From: Acanthosepion esculentum
Taxonomy: Eukaryota > Mollusca > Cephalopoda > Sepiida > Sepiidae
Direction: 5' to 3'
Assembly: GCA_964036315.1 (NCBI GenBank)
Contig: OZ038498.1
Coordinates: 5,570,778 to 5,634,777 of the forward strand
Length of the DNA stretch: 64,000 bases
This document shows positions 1-10,206 of the stretch, piece by piece (positions within the stretch are counted from its first letter, which is position 1; each line of letters opens with the position of its first letter). Below the pieces are notes generated by a model. It did no database searches, was not told the origin of the DNA, and worked only from the letters and a program-made list of their open reading frames with translations. The translations under genes and the position numbers were made by a program.

Positions 1-216
1 AAGTGTTAGTAATAACAATCAGGTTAGGTTAGAGAGAACTATATTGTCTCGACCAGTATCACTATTCCAACATCTTACAGTAATCGTCTGACGCGACTCT
101 ATCTCTGACTGACTCACTGTGTGACTCACACTCTCTGTGAAACTGCTTCCTCTTGAGGAGCAGTATTTATGAGGTACGGAACAGTCTATTAATATTATGG
201 GTAAGTTCCCATAACA
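1..216 (-). mobile_element. LTR fragment of the Ty3/gypsy-type family (copy 1)
   Basis: Read on the minus strand this begins TGTTATGGGAAC at 216 and shares its first part with the LTR at 11,432-11,957, including a TATA-like CATAAATACTG (complement of about 161-170). The part leading to the window edge also matches the far part of the other LTR, with the middle missing, so this copy is shorter by an internal deletion. It continues beyond base 1. It abuts LINE-A sequence at 217, so the LTR element probably inserted into that LINE copy. Confidence 0.7.
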
Positions 217-1015
217 GGATGGCTTGTTAATTTTGACGCCTTCAAAAATAAACTGCTTTCTATTAATCATCTGAGAGACTCCTTTCTGCCTTCCATCATC
301 ATGGCGGATACTAATCTCCATGAGAGTGACTCGACGCGCCTTCTCAGGCTTACATTCTTCGCTGACATGAAGTGGAAAGATTATATTTACTCCATCGATA
401 GGGCTGCTGCTATGTAAGTTGGTTCGCTATGTCGTGCCAGACAATTATTTCTTTCTTGAATCTATCTTACATATTTATAAGTCTACCATTCGTCCTTGCT
501 TTGAATATTGCCGTCACATATGGTCCGGTGCTCCTGTTGTATATTTAGAGATTCTTGATAAATTCAAAGAAGAATCAACAATATTATTGGCCGTGACCCG
601 GCATCTCGGCTTCAGTCTCTTTCCCATTTTCGTAATGTAGCTTCTCTGTGCCTTTTCTATAAATACTTTCATGATAATTGTTCTGGTGAACTTTTCGCTA
701 TGATACCTTTATGAATTTAAGCGCAGTACTAGATTGGCTTTAAGGTCTCATCAATTTACAGTTGAAATGTCTAGATGAAACCGCAAGTTCTATGCTAACA
801 GTTTCTTCTATCGCACTTCTTGCTTGTTGCTACGAGCTTTCCAGCAAACTTTGATCTTCAAAAATTTAAATGCAATGTTAATCGCTATCTATTGTCTTAC
901 TGATTACTCTTCTATTGCTCTCGCTCCTTAATAATATTTCTTTTTTTCTTATTCTTTCTTTTTCGGTAACCCCTTCTGTCTTAGTGGCTTTACTACCTTG
1001 TATGGGGTGATATCA
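217..1015 (+). pseudogene. LINE-A relic, C-terminal RT region and 3' tail
   Basis: This is the C-terminal part of a non-LTR retrotransposon polyprotein of the Jockey/CR1-like kind. Translating the plus strand with several frame changes gives WLVNF, then ADMKWKDYIYSI, IYKSTIRPCFEYC with HIWSGAP, YLEILDK, RKFYANSFFYRTSC and finally NRYLLSY followed by a stop near 900. These are the thumb and tail blocks that follow the RT catalytic core in this family. In-frame stops and shifts show it is dead. The same family occurs at 17,520-19,450 and 43,526-44,262, and its tail seeds the large satellite at 30,035-43,525. About 110 bp after the stop look like 3' UTR. Confidence 0.75.
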
Positions 1016-2154
1016 TTTTGAAAAATATGTAAAAGAAAGATATTTCGCTCTTTAAAGTGAGCTAACCAGTCGGAGTTAAAACCAATAAAGTGTTAAACAA
1101 TGTTAATTCATTTCACATCGACTTGTTGGAATCTATCGGCAATACTAGTCAGTTAAAACAAGGTAAGTGTCATTGATTATATTACTATCGAGACAATTAG
1201 ATGAGGCACTCTTTTGTAAATTCAATTCTGTATTTAAAATACAGGGTGTCCAAAAATTTTTTACATCATTTAAAAAGCAATTATCTCGAAAATTACTAAG
1301 TCTAGCCCAAGGAAATTGTCGTGGGGGCATTACACATCCTGCAGCCATAGTAGCAGTGGTATATCTCGGGCAAATTAAACTGATGGAACTCACTCCGCTT
1401 CAGGTTAGTTTTCAAGTGTCCTCCTAGTTTGTCACCCCGAGGCATGAGAGACAAACATGTCCTCTTTCCTACTTAATTCCTAAAATGGATTCATATTATT
1501 ATCCGGAATATTTGCGCAAAAGTGAACCTACTCGGGCAGAATTCGAACTCCGTTCGTCGATATCTGTTTTCGTGCCGTTGACCATCACACGCTAGCCGCA
1601 CATCTACGATTTATCTCGATCACTTAGAATCGTGCCAACCAATGGCAAAATGCTAAGATATGGGTTCTCGTGCCGATCCAGAGTTAAAATAAGAGGCTCT
1701 CATTAAAGGGTCACTTTGCCCTTCTCCATCTATATTTGTAGATTTCTATTTCTGACACTCTTAACCGATTCAGGCGATGATAATTGTGTTAATTACCAGA
1801 GCATTGACAGTGAATTTCCTCCTCACATCTTTCGTGTGTTAAACGAGAAAAAAAAATGAAACAAATTCAGGATTACATAAAACATTGGTAAAATATCAAA
1901 TGTAATTCTAAACATTCCACGTCTTTATGAATTAGTTTAATCTGATAAAAAAAAAAGATTTGTGTTCACAATTGTAAATACTTTAAATAGAATCATAATG
2001 AGTCAGCAAAAATCGGAGGGAATCGATGCAGAGTAAAAAAAAAAGATGATAATTGACAAGACGCGGTTAGAATAAGCCAACAATGAATTGATTGATAACG
2101 AATGACACAGATTTGTAAAGATAATATAAAGCTGTAAGCATTTATGATTAGAAT
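1016..2154. other. no gene recognised; tRNA-like segment at about 1,530-1,612
   Basis: Short open frames near 1,145-1,427 overlap on both strands and match nothing I recognise. On the minus strand 1,612-1,530 contains GGCTAGCGTGTG followed about 45 bases later by GAGTTCGAATTC. These resemble the A and B boxes of a tRNA-derived SINE. No clear body or tail is visible. Confidence 0.35.
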
Positions 2155-2715
2155 AAGTAAGTATTTGTACGTAGTTGATATCGTTCTAAGTACTGGGTAA
2201 TGTTGTAAGCATTGGGTAACAATGTAAGTATTTGTCTGAATCGGTTACTGGGTATCGTTTTAAGTATTTATAACATTGCAAGTATTTTAAAGTATCGGAA
2301 AACGTTGTAAGTATTTCTAAGTATTGTGCAATATTGTAAGGTTTTGTCAGTATCGGGTAACATCGTAAGTATTTGTCAGTATCAGGTAACGTTGTAAATA
2401 TTGGGTATCGTTTTAAGCCCTTGTAAGTAGGAGTAGCATTATAAGTATTTTTAAGTATCAGGTAACGTTGTATTTGTACGTATTTATGAATATCGACTGA
2501 CATTGTATGGTTTTGTAAGTATTAGTTGCATTGTATTTATAAGTATTTGATAACGTTTTAAGTATTTCGAAATAATGAGCAACATGACATTTGTTAACGT
2601 TGTTAGTATTTATATATATTGGGCAACATTGTATTTGGTAGTATTTTGACAATGTTGTAAGCATTTTTATGTGCTAGATAACATTGTAAATATTTTTAAT
2701 TATCGGATAATGTAG
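2155..2715. repeat. degenerate tandem repeat, unit about 30 bp
   Basis: Variants of GTAAGTATTTGT and of TATCGGGTAACGTTG alternate for about 560 bp. Units are diverged and unequal in length, so this is an old tandem array. Minus-strand open frames across it only reflect the repeat. Confidence 0.75.
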
Positions 2716-2716
2716 A

Positions 2717-2980
2717 AAGAAAATGGTTGAAAGCTGACTGAAAACAGTGAAACAAAACGGTAAATATTTTTGTTCAATGTAATTAATGTCGAAAACAAAT
2801 GTTTGAAAAATTGTCTTTTGTTTACTTGATAATCTGAAAAATATTACCCAGTATCTACAAATACCTACGCAGACTGCGTAGACAATTTTTCAAACATTTG
2901 TTTTCGACATTAATTACATTGAACAAAAATATTTACCGTTTTATTTCACTATTTTCAGTCAGTTTTCAACCATTTTCTTT
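2717..2980. repeat. long near-perfect inverted repeat (foldback)
   Basis: The left arm at about 2,717-2,815 is the reverse complement of the right arm at about 2,881-2,980 with only a few mismatches, separated by about 65 bp. The arms start AAGAAAATGGTTGAAA and end TTTTCAACCATTTTCTT. This could be a foldback element or MITE, or a local inverted duplication. Transcripts would form a hairpin of about 100 bp. Confidence 0.9.
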
Positions 2981-3069
2981 TCCATAGTCTTTTTTAAAAT
3001 CTTCTTCGACTAAGTATACCCATACCTCAGTATTACAGATCTCCCTTTAATGGATATCGGAAGCAACGA

Positions 3070-3270
3070 ACAAAACTGGAGGTTGAAATAATAGACAAAG
3101 AGCATCACTGGAAAATACGAAAACTTAAGGAATCAGCACATATGCTAGGCCACAAAAACTCTCCTGAGCCGACCAAGCATAGAAATGAATACAATATGGG
3201 AACCAGTAATAAGGAGTGCTAGAGAAAAGCACTGAATAACAACAAAAATTGTAATATAAGCTCTGGTAAA
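3070..3270 (+). pseudogene. C-terminal tail of a GIY-YIG (Penelope-like) retroelement, copy 1
   Basis: The plus strand reads VEIIDKEHHWKIRKLKES, then after a one-base shift LLSRPSIEMNTIWEPVI. The arrangement (a charged segment, then RK.KE, then a hydrophobic stretch, then E....IW) resembles the end of the GIY-YIG endonuclease domain in Penelope-like reverse transcriptases. No RT motifs are attached, so only the tail remains. A second copy lies at 23,845-24,030. Clade assignment is an inference from pattern. Confidence 0.45.
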
Positions 3271-3357
3271 AAATGAAATAATAATAACAAAAAAATGCAA
3301 TATGAGCACAGGTAAAAATGATTTATAAGTCCCAAATATTCATACACAGATGTCCTC

Positions 3358-3560
3358 AAGGATACATGGCTCAGTGGATAAAGACGTTGGTTAGATCCAG
3401 TGACTGGACCCAAAGAATTGTGAGTTCAATACTATGGCACATGGAACTAGAACAGTCTACCCCGGTGGACGAAATTCCAATTACCTGAAGAAGGCCGGAA
3501 CGTACAACGGCCGAAACGTTGTGAATATGGCGATGACAGTCTGAATAATGTAATTATTGC
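3358..3560 (+). mobile_element. tRNA-derived SINE (family S1)
   Basis: The tRNA-like head has TGGCTCAGTGGATAAAGACG (A box) and GTGAGTTCAATAC (weak B box). It is followed by the family core CCTGAAGAAGGCCGGAACG, then CAACGGCCGAAACGTTG and an AATAATGTAA tail. Other copies or fragments lie at 12,265-12,545, 15,155-15,220, 23,425-23,715 and 58,850-59,545. Confidence 0.7.
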
Positions 3561-4727
3561 AAGGAACCTGGAGCAGCCGGCACAGTTTGTAAGTCACGCA
3601 CGCCACGGACGGAGTTGTGGCAACACTGGCTACAAACCGTTGTTTTGTTTACATCAAAGTAACCACGTGTGTTGCCCCATCGGTTTTCCCCTTTTTTTAA
3701 TATGCATTGTGTTTATGCTGCTTTATACTCACCATTTTCTGTAACCTTGTCGTCCGTTGGAACAGTAGAAAAGCGGAAAAGAGGAGTATTTAATAGTAGC
3801 ACAAAATAGTATATATTTACAGTGTGCAGGTATTTTTCTGTGTCAGATTGGATGGAGTGCTTAAATGTACAGTACTATATTATTCCTCTTTCTTTTCATA
3901 ACGTAATTGTTGATATTAGTCACCACAGACTTAGTGTTGGCAACTACATACAATCGGCATCATCGGACCGCTGTTCTCATCTCTTTTGTCCGTTAAAATC
4001 AGGTATGGGTGTACTGCACTAAGTGGCGTTTTCAGTCATTGAAGGAACGGATTTTTGTCAAGAACAAAATTCTGTACAGACCAGAATAAAATATTAATAT
4101 GAATGTTTAATATCAACTGAATTTTGCGAACCGGCAAATTATTCTCAGAGAATCTGAAACAATTTTTGTGTATTCACCAAGGAAAACTGTGACGTAGTCT
4201 CATCCTAATTGAATATTACCCCCCTTTTCTTAACTTCACAAGCGCTTTATTGTTTCTGTGGATAATGATAGCTAAAGTATCGGTATGAACCCAGAGAAGC
4301 CAAATCTATACTGTTTATCTCTCAGTTTTTTTTTTGTGATGAGGTGATTAACATCTTCGTTGTTGATGATAGACTCAAAGGTTTTGGCGAAAAATGTAAT
4401 TCCGATCTATTTGGTTATTTATTCACAGATTAATTTCGCACGGTCTGCGCGTCGCAGATATGAGACATTTGGGACATCTTCACTACTAATTTTGTCTTTT
4501 ATTACGATAGACTAACGGACCAGATCTTCTCTTCGGCTTGCGAGACTCCGACTCTGTCCCTCTCTTGCTTTAACCGTCTCTCTCCCGTCACTCTGACTAC
4601 CGGCTTTCACTCTGTCCGTCTCTACATCACAATATGTGGCATTCTGACTCTATCGCTCTACATCTCCATGGATGGATCGAAAAATTCTCTTCTCTGTGAT
4701 TCTGCTTATAAGCATACAGCCGTAGGA

Positions 4728-4730
<3 letters not shown>
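3561..4730. other. no feature recognised
   Basis: AT-rich sequence. One short plus-strand open frame near 3,822-4,022 has no recognisable similarity. Confidence 0.5.

Positions 4731-4805
<75 letters not shown>
4731..4805. repeat. (TC)n followed by (TA)n microsatellite
   Basis: Uninterrupted TC dinucleotides (4,731-4,762) run directly into TA dinucleotides, which abut the mariner-like element. Confidence 0.95.
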
Positions 4806-4807
<2 letters not shown>

Positions 4808-5403
4808 GTGTAACTGCAAAATTGTTCAAATCTTTTGACAGTATGGGATAATTATCCATCCCACAAACTGTTTAATATCTAAAAAACCACTAAATTGATT
4901 GAATTTCTTTTTTCCAAATTTTCATATAAGACGTTTAGCCATCTTGATACCATTTGTCGTAAGAATCGATGAAAAACCCTTAGAGTTATTCAGCTAGAAA
5001 AAGAACAGGTTAAAATTGTTTTGTATCAGCCCCATTATATCTTCTCAACTGGGCAATGGTGAGTGGAAAAAGATCATTCAAGCCTTCAATAATGGTACCA
5101 ATATTCATATACTGGCTTTCATCTTCAAAGTCCATTCAAGAACCATCAAGAGAACGGTAAATAAGTTCTAAAAAGAGGGAATAGTAAAGAGGAAAACTGG
5201 ATCAGGAGGTCACAACAGAAAGAGGGATCATCATTTCAACTTAGAGCTAAATACAGTCCTTTTGTTCAAAGGAGAGTCCAATAGTGTTATAAAATCCTCG
5301 GAGAATATCTTTAATCATTTTTTAGATTAAATGGTTCAAAGCTTAATCTAACAAATAGACAATTTTGCTTTTACACAATTTGGACAATTTTGCTGTTACA
5401 CCC
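4806..5403 (+). mobile_element. mariner/Tc1-like deletion derivative with transposase N-terminal relic
   Basis: Terminal inverted repeats begin GGGTGTAACTGCAAAATTGT at 4,806 and, on the other strand, GGGTGTAACAGCAAAATTGT ending at 5,403. Inside, about 5,070-5,335 on the plus strand reads WKKIIQAFNNG, HSRTIKR, KEGIVKRKTGSGGHN and RKRD. This is the helix-turn-helix and linker part of a mariner/Tc1 transposase, with one in-frame stop. The catalytic D,D,D/E region is absent, so this is a non-autonomous derivative. A clean TA target duplication is not evident because the left flank is a TA microsatellite. Confidence 0.65.
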
Positions 5404-6640
5404 GGCATATATTCTATTTGAATAAATTCTGATGTTAAGTGGTACTTAACATGTACAGTGTTTATATTTTATTTATATTGATAATACTCTCTTTAGTATA
5501 TTAGTAGGTTTATTATTAATGTTTGATGTGATATATCCCTACGACTCGTAGATGTTTCGACCGGGTGGTGATGGTCATATCTGAGATCCTACCAGCAGTT
5601 TAGAGACCCATAATCTTTCCTTAATTCATGAACTGCGCACACCCAATTATATCAGGTTTTCTGATACCCTTGAATGTGCGCAGTATTCGAACTATATGGT
5701 TGAAGTGACTTAAGGGTTGTGGTTTATCCCTTGAGATAAAGCTCAGAGATAGTCGATAATCTTTTGTCACTTGAGGTGATTTAAAACACAGTGTAGAAAA
5801 GAATGCGACTATCACATCACATGGAAACTTACAAAAGAGCTAGGATCGCCAAAAGATAACACGTGTAGAAGATTACGTATTCTTAAAGTCCAGTGTCGAA
5901 TGTGTATTTAGAAAAAATATTTTTCATTTCAGATATATAGTGACATTTCATGAAAAGTGTGTACACCTATGATGGCCGGAGAGTCGGCAATGATAACCGA
6001 AATAGACAAAGAGATGAAAACACTCTGCTTTGATAGAGGAAGATCTCACATGAAACATGACAGTGCATGTTGAGGATGACGGTTTCGAAAACTTGAAAAT
6101 CTTGAAGGAATCAAAAATTTGCCCGACTCTCTCCTTTCGGTTATCACATGTTACAGTCAATGACACCATTTTTCTGTAGAAATAGCTTTGTAAATATCAA
6201 AGTTTTTTTTAATAAAAATATCAGAAGTTTATTTTAACCCGAACCTGTTTAAAGTAAAGAGAACTCTATGGTTAGTTTTTGGTAGACTTTCAAGCAAAAT
6301 CATTCATTTTTTTCCAATAGTTCCAAACAGTTGACCCATTAACTCATTTTTTTTATGAGAATATTTGGCATTCCAAAATATTCCACGAAAGAAAAATAAA
6401 ACAATCTGCCTGTTTTGATCGATAATTGAAAAACTCACCTGAAACATGACAATATTTGATCTTAATCTTTTACGATGACATCTCCCACGATCTTGAAATC
6501 AAAGATTTGCCTCACTCACCATCGTATAGTCTGAAACTTTCTTGTTTGGACTATCATATATTCAGGTTTATAGAAATATTTTTTGTCTATAGATCTTTTT
6601 TTATGGTTGGAGCTTTGTAAAAACTGAAGATTTTGAGCAG
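5404..6640. other. no gene; possible old direct duplication
   Basis: Segments near 6,046-6,210 and 6,420-6,600 share an ordered series of short matches (ACATGAAACATGACA / CCTGAAACATGACA, then CTTGAAAATC / CTTGAAATC, then AAATTTGCC / AGATTTGCC). This suggests a diverged two-copy repeat. Nothing else is recognised. Confidence 0.35.
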
Positions 6641-7230
6641 TGATTCTATGGATTTTGTATCAAGATAAAAATAACTGAAAAACTGAAAACCTTGTATGAA
6701 TTTGGATGCATTTTTTCATAACCATGTCCCTTCAGGACGTAAGCGATTACGACTCTCCGCATATTTCTTTTCTTTATTAGCTGAACTGCCGTGATTTCTT
6801 GTGAAATATAGTATAGTGGTCTCTCGTTGCCTTTTATACCGTTTTCAATGCCGTGTCTCTTTAGGACGCAGGCGATTACGGCTCTCCACAACTTCCGTTT
6901 TATTATCTGTGAATTGCCAGGATAAAGAATCCCGTTCGAAAACCATGTATGGATATCGACATATTTTTTTTAATGCTATGTCCGATTACGGCTCTCCACA
7001 ACTTCCTTTTCTTCATTATCTGCGAATTGATAAGGAATGCCGCACGAAAACCGTGTATGGCTTTCGATGTATTTTTTCAGTGTCGTGTTCCTTCATGACG
7101 TAGGCGATTACGGTTCTCCACAGATTCCTTTTCTTTGTTATCTGTGAATTGCTTGCTTAAAGAATCCAGTTCCGAAAACTGTGTATTGATTTCGATGCAT
7201 TTTTCTTTATTATCTGTGAAATTTGCCATG
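6641..7230 (-). mobile_element. RTE-like LINE tail, about four tandem copies
   Basis: The phrase complementary to GCGATTACGGCTCTCC recurs at about 6,742, 6,872, 6,982 and 7,103, that is every 110-130 bp. On the minus strand copies read MRRVVIAYVLKGHGYEK and MWRAVIACVLKRHG. This matches the LWRAMIAHVLKGHG end of the LINE tails at 12.6, 13.1, 23.0 and 48.8 kb. Only the last part of the polyprotein is present, repeated and diverged. Confidence 0.65.
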
Positions 7231-7757
7231 TTTTTTTTGCATGAAAATAAAGAAGATCGAAAAACTGACAAAAGGATTGAACTGAACTACAAAACCTGAT
7301 GGATTGTATTTTGATTTTGAAGATTTTGATTAATACGATTAAAAAACGAAAATACTTTTGATATATATACAACGAGTTTTACGACAAAACTTCATCAACA
7401 TCGTAAATAATAATTCTGCTTGTATTTTTTTTTAAGCAAACGTTGTTTTCGACATTTTTTTTCTCCTTTTCACTGTGTGGGTGTAGGGGAACATCGAATG
7501 CCCTCTTCTGCAAGGGCTCGTGCACCCTTAGTTTAGAAAGCTCTTGTTTTCATCTCTTGCAGTCTGGGGTCGTCATCGTTGCTTGTTTCTCACGTGGCGC
7601 TGGGAGAAATAAACCGAAAAACAAAGATGACCTGCTTGACTTGTAAACAAGATGAGAACAATTCCAATTTCAAGTGGCTATGAAGAGTGGAACTGTATCT
7701 CCAGTTGGATGTTTAGAGGGCCATAGATAGCTGAATTCAGGCACATACACGCATGCA
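7231..7757. other. no feature recognised
   Basis: AT-rich, with a more GC-balanced stretch near 7,470-7,640 holding a short open frame of no recognised similarity. Confidence 0.5.
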
Positions 7758-7798
7758 CGAACACACACACACACACACACGCACACACACACACATAT
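7758..7798. repeat. (AC)n microsatellite
   Basis: AC dinucleotides with one GC interruption, ending in ATATAT. Confidence 0.9.
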
Positions 7799-7839
7799 AT
7801 AACCTTGCTTGTTTATGAAGCTCTTCTTGACGGTTTCTT

Positions 7840-7885
7840 TTGCAAAGGGTAACGCAGGTTCGAATCCTACTGGAGGTCACATTTT
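7840..7885 (+). other. tRNA 3'-half-like remnant
   Basis: GCAGGTTCGAATCCTACTGG looks like a T-arm and acceptor 3' strand, but one T-stem pair is mismatched and no D-arm or A box lies upstream. It is probably a truncated tRNA-derived SINE and not a gene. Confidence 0.4.
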
Positions 7886-8820
7886 CTTTAATAAGATTTT
7901 TTTAAATGTTCAGGCCAGTAGACGGAATAAAATACTGTTTAAAACAAACGGAGCGTCTATTTAAATATGGATATCCACTAAAAATAACGTTTAAGTAATA
8001 CTACTTTACTTTACTCCAAAGTAAAGTGATACCTAATTGTTAAAGTGAAACATCTTTCTTGTTTTAATTTCAAGCTAATAGATTAAATTTAATATTTTCA
8101 ATAAGCAAAATATTTGGCTGTTTCAAACTGAATTTAACTTGATTGGAATGATTTTTTATTATCAGTAAAAACACCAAAATTGTTCATATTTACAAATCTG
8201 TCAACACAAGGTAATTCTCTTTATTAAAAAAAAAACTTTCAAAAACAAAATATACATTCATGAGACTTTATTTGAAGAAAATTTGCTGATTTAAAGTCTA
8301 ATGAAATAATGTCTTAGTTTTTTTTGTTTTTTATTTTACGATTCAGAGCAGATTTTCCGTGATTGGGTACCCTGTTCGACCAAAATATTTCCCGCTTTAA
8401 ATTTTCCGAAGACTTGGTCTTATCACTAATATAAAGAATAGGCACAACGAAAAGAATTTCTGGAAATTTCATAAAATTAATTAAGTGTGTGTGTGTATGG
8501 ATGAAGGCAGTTAACAGATGTAAAAATAAGTTTTTACAAAGAGTTTCTAAAAAGGAAACATTTCAAAAATAATTTAATTCATTTATGAATCAGTCCTGAA
8601 TGTTACATTAAAATCTGATGAAATATCAGAATTTTGCAAGGATTTCCAAATTTTGAACTGCAAAAAGACGTTAACATTTTCCCCGTATAAATTTATGGTC
8701 AGACGTTGGTGCCAGAAAAACAAAAATTTTAACCAAAATTTCGAAGATTCTTAAAAGGGTGAAAAAAAAAATCTTAGTAATAACAAAGATTTTGACGATA
8801 AAACTGTTTTTATTAAATGT
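7886..8820. other. no feature recognised, AT-rich
   Basis: Contains only a short palindromic run, ACTTTACTCCAAAGTAAAGT, near 8,008-8,027. This is the DNA beyond the truncation point of the Ty3/gypsy element. Confidence 0.5.
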
Positions 8821-8870
8821 GGGGAATTTGTTTCATAATGTAAGCTCATTTTTTAGCGAATCTTTGGCAT

Positions 8871-9938
8871 TCATCTGTCCACTCCCCAAACTTTTTCCTT
8901 CTTCAACAGTCCGTTTAGGGGTGCGCGTAATTTATGCATGTTTGGAATGAATTCTTGGTAATAATTCACTAAGCATAAGAAGCTTTGTAATTCGGCTACG
9001 TTTTTTGGAGCTGGCATTTTTTTAATTGCCGTTGCCCTTTCTGGGTGTGGTCGCCTTCCTTCATCGATGATATGACCCAGATATTTTATTTCCTTCATAA
9101 AGAAATCGCATTTGTTTTCTTTTGCCTTGAACCCATAGTTTTGTATTCTCCTGAAAACCTCTTGAACGTGTTCCCAGTGTTGTTCAATGTTTTTACTATT
9201 TATCAGTATGTCATCCAGGTATGCAATCGTGAAATCAAGTCCGCCTAGCATAGTGTCCCTTATTTGTTGAAATATTGCCGGCGCGACCTTAATCCCAAAT
9301 GGTAATCTTTGGAACTTGTATAATCCTTTGTGTGTGTTTATGCACAATAATCTCGAGCTTTCCTCATCTACTGGTATTTGTAGGTACGCTTCGCTCAAGT
9401 CTATTTTTGAGAAAGATTTTCCTCCGTTTAATTTTGAGAAAACTTCTTCTGGACTGGGTAGAGGATAGTGGTAATCCTTAATCACTGCGTTCAATCCCGT
9501 TGAGAAATCAGCGCATACTCGTATCTCACCCGATTTCTTTTTTACGTAAACCGTAGGTGAAGCCCATTGACTATATTCTACTTTTGTCAATATACCGATT
9601 TTTTCGAGTCTATCCAACTCTTGATTTATTTTTTCTATTGAAGCAAAAGGCACGTTCCTTTTCTTCTTGAAGATCGATTGTACATTTTCTTTTATTTCTA
9701 TATTTGCTGCCATTTTTTTACACCTCCCGAAGCCGGCTGAAAATATTTCGGGGAAACTCTCTTTTAGTTTCTCCCTTAATTTATCTGCCTCGGTCGATAA
9801 ACTTTTCACTTTTTGGCAGTACGTACTTATTGGTAAATCCCAGAGGTCGAATTTCTGCATCCAGTCCGTTCCAAATAAATTTTCTGTGTTTCTTAGCACA
9901 TACATTTTTAAACTTTTGGTCATTCCATTGAATGTCAC
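8871..9938 (-). CDS. Ty3/gypsy-type reverse transcriptase, truncated pol
   Basis: An open frame of 355 codons encodes the linker after the protease and then the RT domain that would copy the element's RNA into DNA. Visible motifs in order are GTDWMQKFD (about 23-31), the RT start around residues 98-120, FSKIDLSEAYLQIPV with the first catalytic Asp at about 180, LPFGIKVAPAIF (about 212-223) and AYLDDILI with the catalytic YLDD at about 240-243. KYLGHII and NVAELQSFL follow in the usual Ty3/gypsy order. The frame is lost near the end: FGEWTDECQRF, the expected next block, is readable one frame away at about 8,868-8,900. RNase H and integrase are missing. The element is therefore dead although its RT frame is still open. 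The ATG used is only the first in the frame; coding similarity (EVITNVTF) extends upstream of it. Confidence 0.9.
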   Translation of the reverse strand: MTFNGMTKSLKMYVLRNTENLFGTDWMQKFDLWDLPISTYCQKVKSLSTEADKLREKLKESFPEIFSAGFGRCKKMAANIEIKENVQSIFKKKRNVPFASIEKINQELDRLEKIGILTKVEYSQWASPTVYVKKKSGEIRVCADFSTGLNAVIKDYHYPLPSPEEVFSKLNGGKSFSKIDLSEAYLQIPVDEESSRLLCINTHKGLYKFQRLPFGIKVAPAIFQQIRDTMLGGLDFTIAYLDDILINSKNIEQHWEHVQEVFRRIQNYGFKAKENKCDFFMKEIKYLGHIIDEGRRPHPERATAIKKMPAPKNVAELQSFLCLVNYYQEFIPNMHKLRAPLNGLLKKEKVWGVDR

Positions 9939-9989
9939 ATTTGTAATAACTTCTTATTATTCTTAAATTTTATTTTTCTCCCAGTTACC

Positions 9990-10170
9990 TAGCAATTTTA
10001 TCGGTTCTCAACATGGTTTGCTCAATTTTCTCCATATTTGTACATTAATAATAGTTAAGTCCGAACCGGAATCCAATTGTAGTCTGACTTTTCTGTTTAA
10101 CATTTCTACTTGCACGTATTTTCATATGTTTGTCTCGTCCGCTTGGTTAGTCCTAGTGACTCTTACTCTG
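9990..10170 (-). pseudogene. retroelement aspartic protease remnant
   Basis: On the minus strand the segment over about 10,059-10,079 reads QLDSGSDLTIIN, the active-site motif of retroviral-type aspartic proteases (normally D-T/S-G). It lies exactly where a protease is expected, between gag and RT. Several stops separate it from the RT frame at about 9,950-9,980, so this part of pol is broken. Confidence 0.7.
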
Positions 10171-10206
10171 CTTTTGCTTTCTTTTCTAGTCCAACAATGA
10201 GAACTT

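Noticed and set aside
7840..7885. Functional tRNA gene
   Set aside because: Only a T-arm-like segment is present and its stem has a mismatch.
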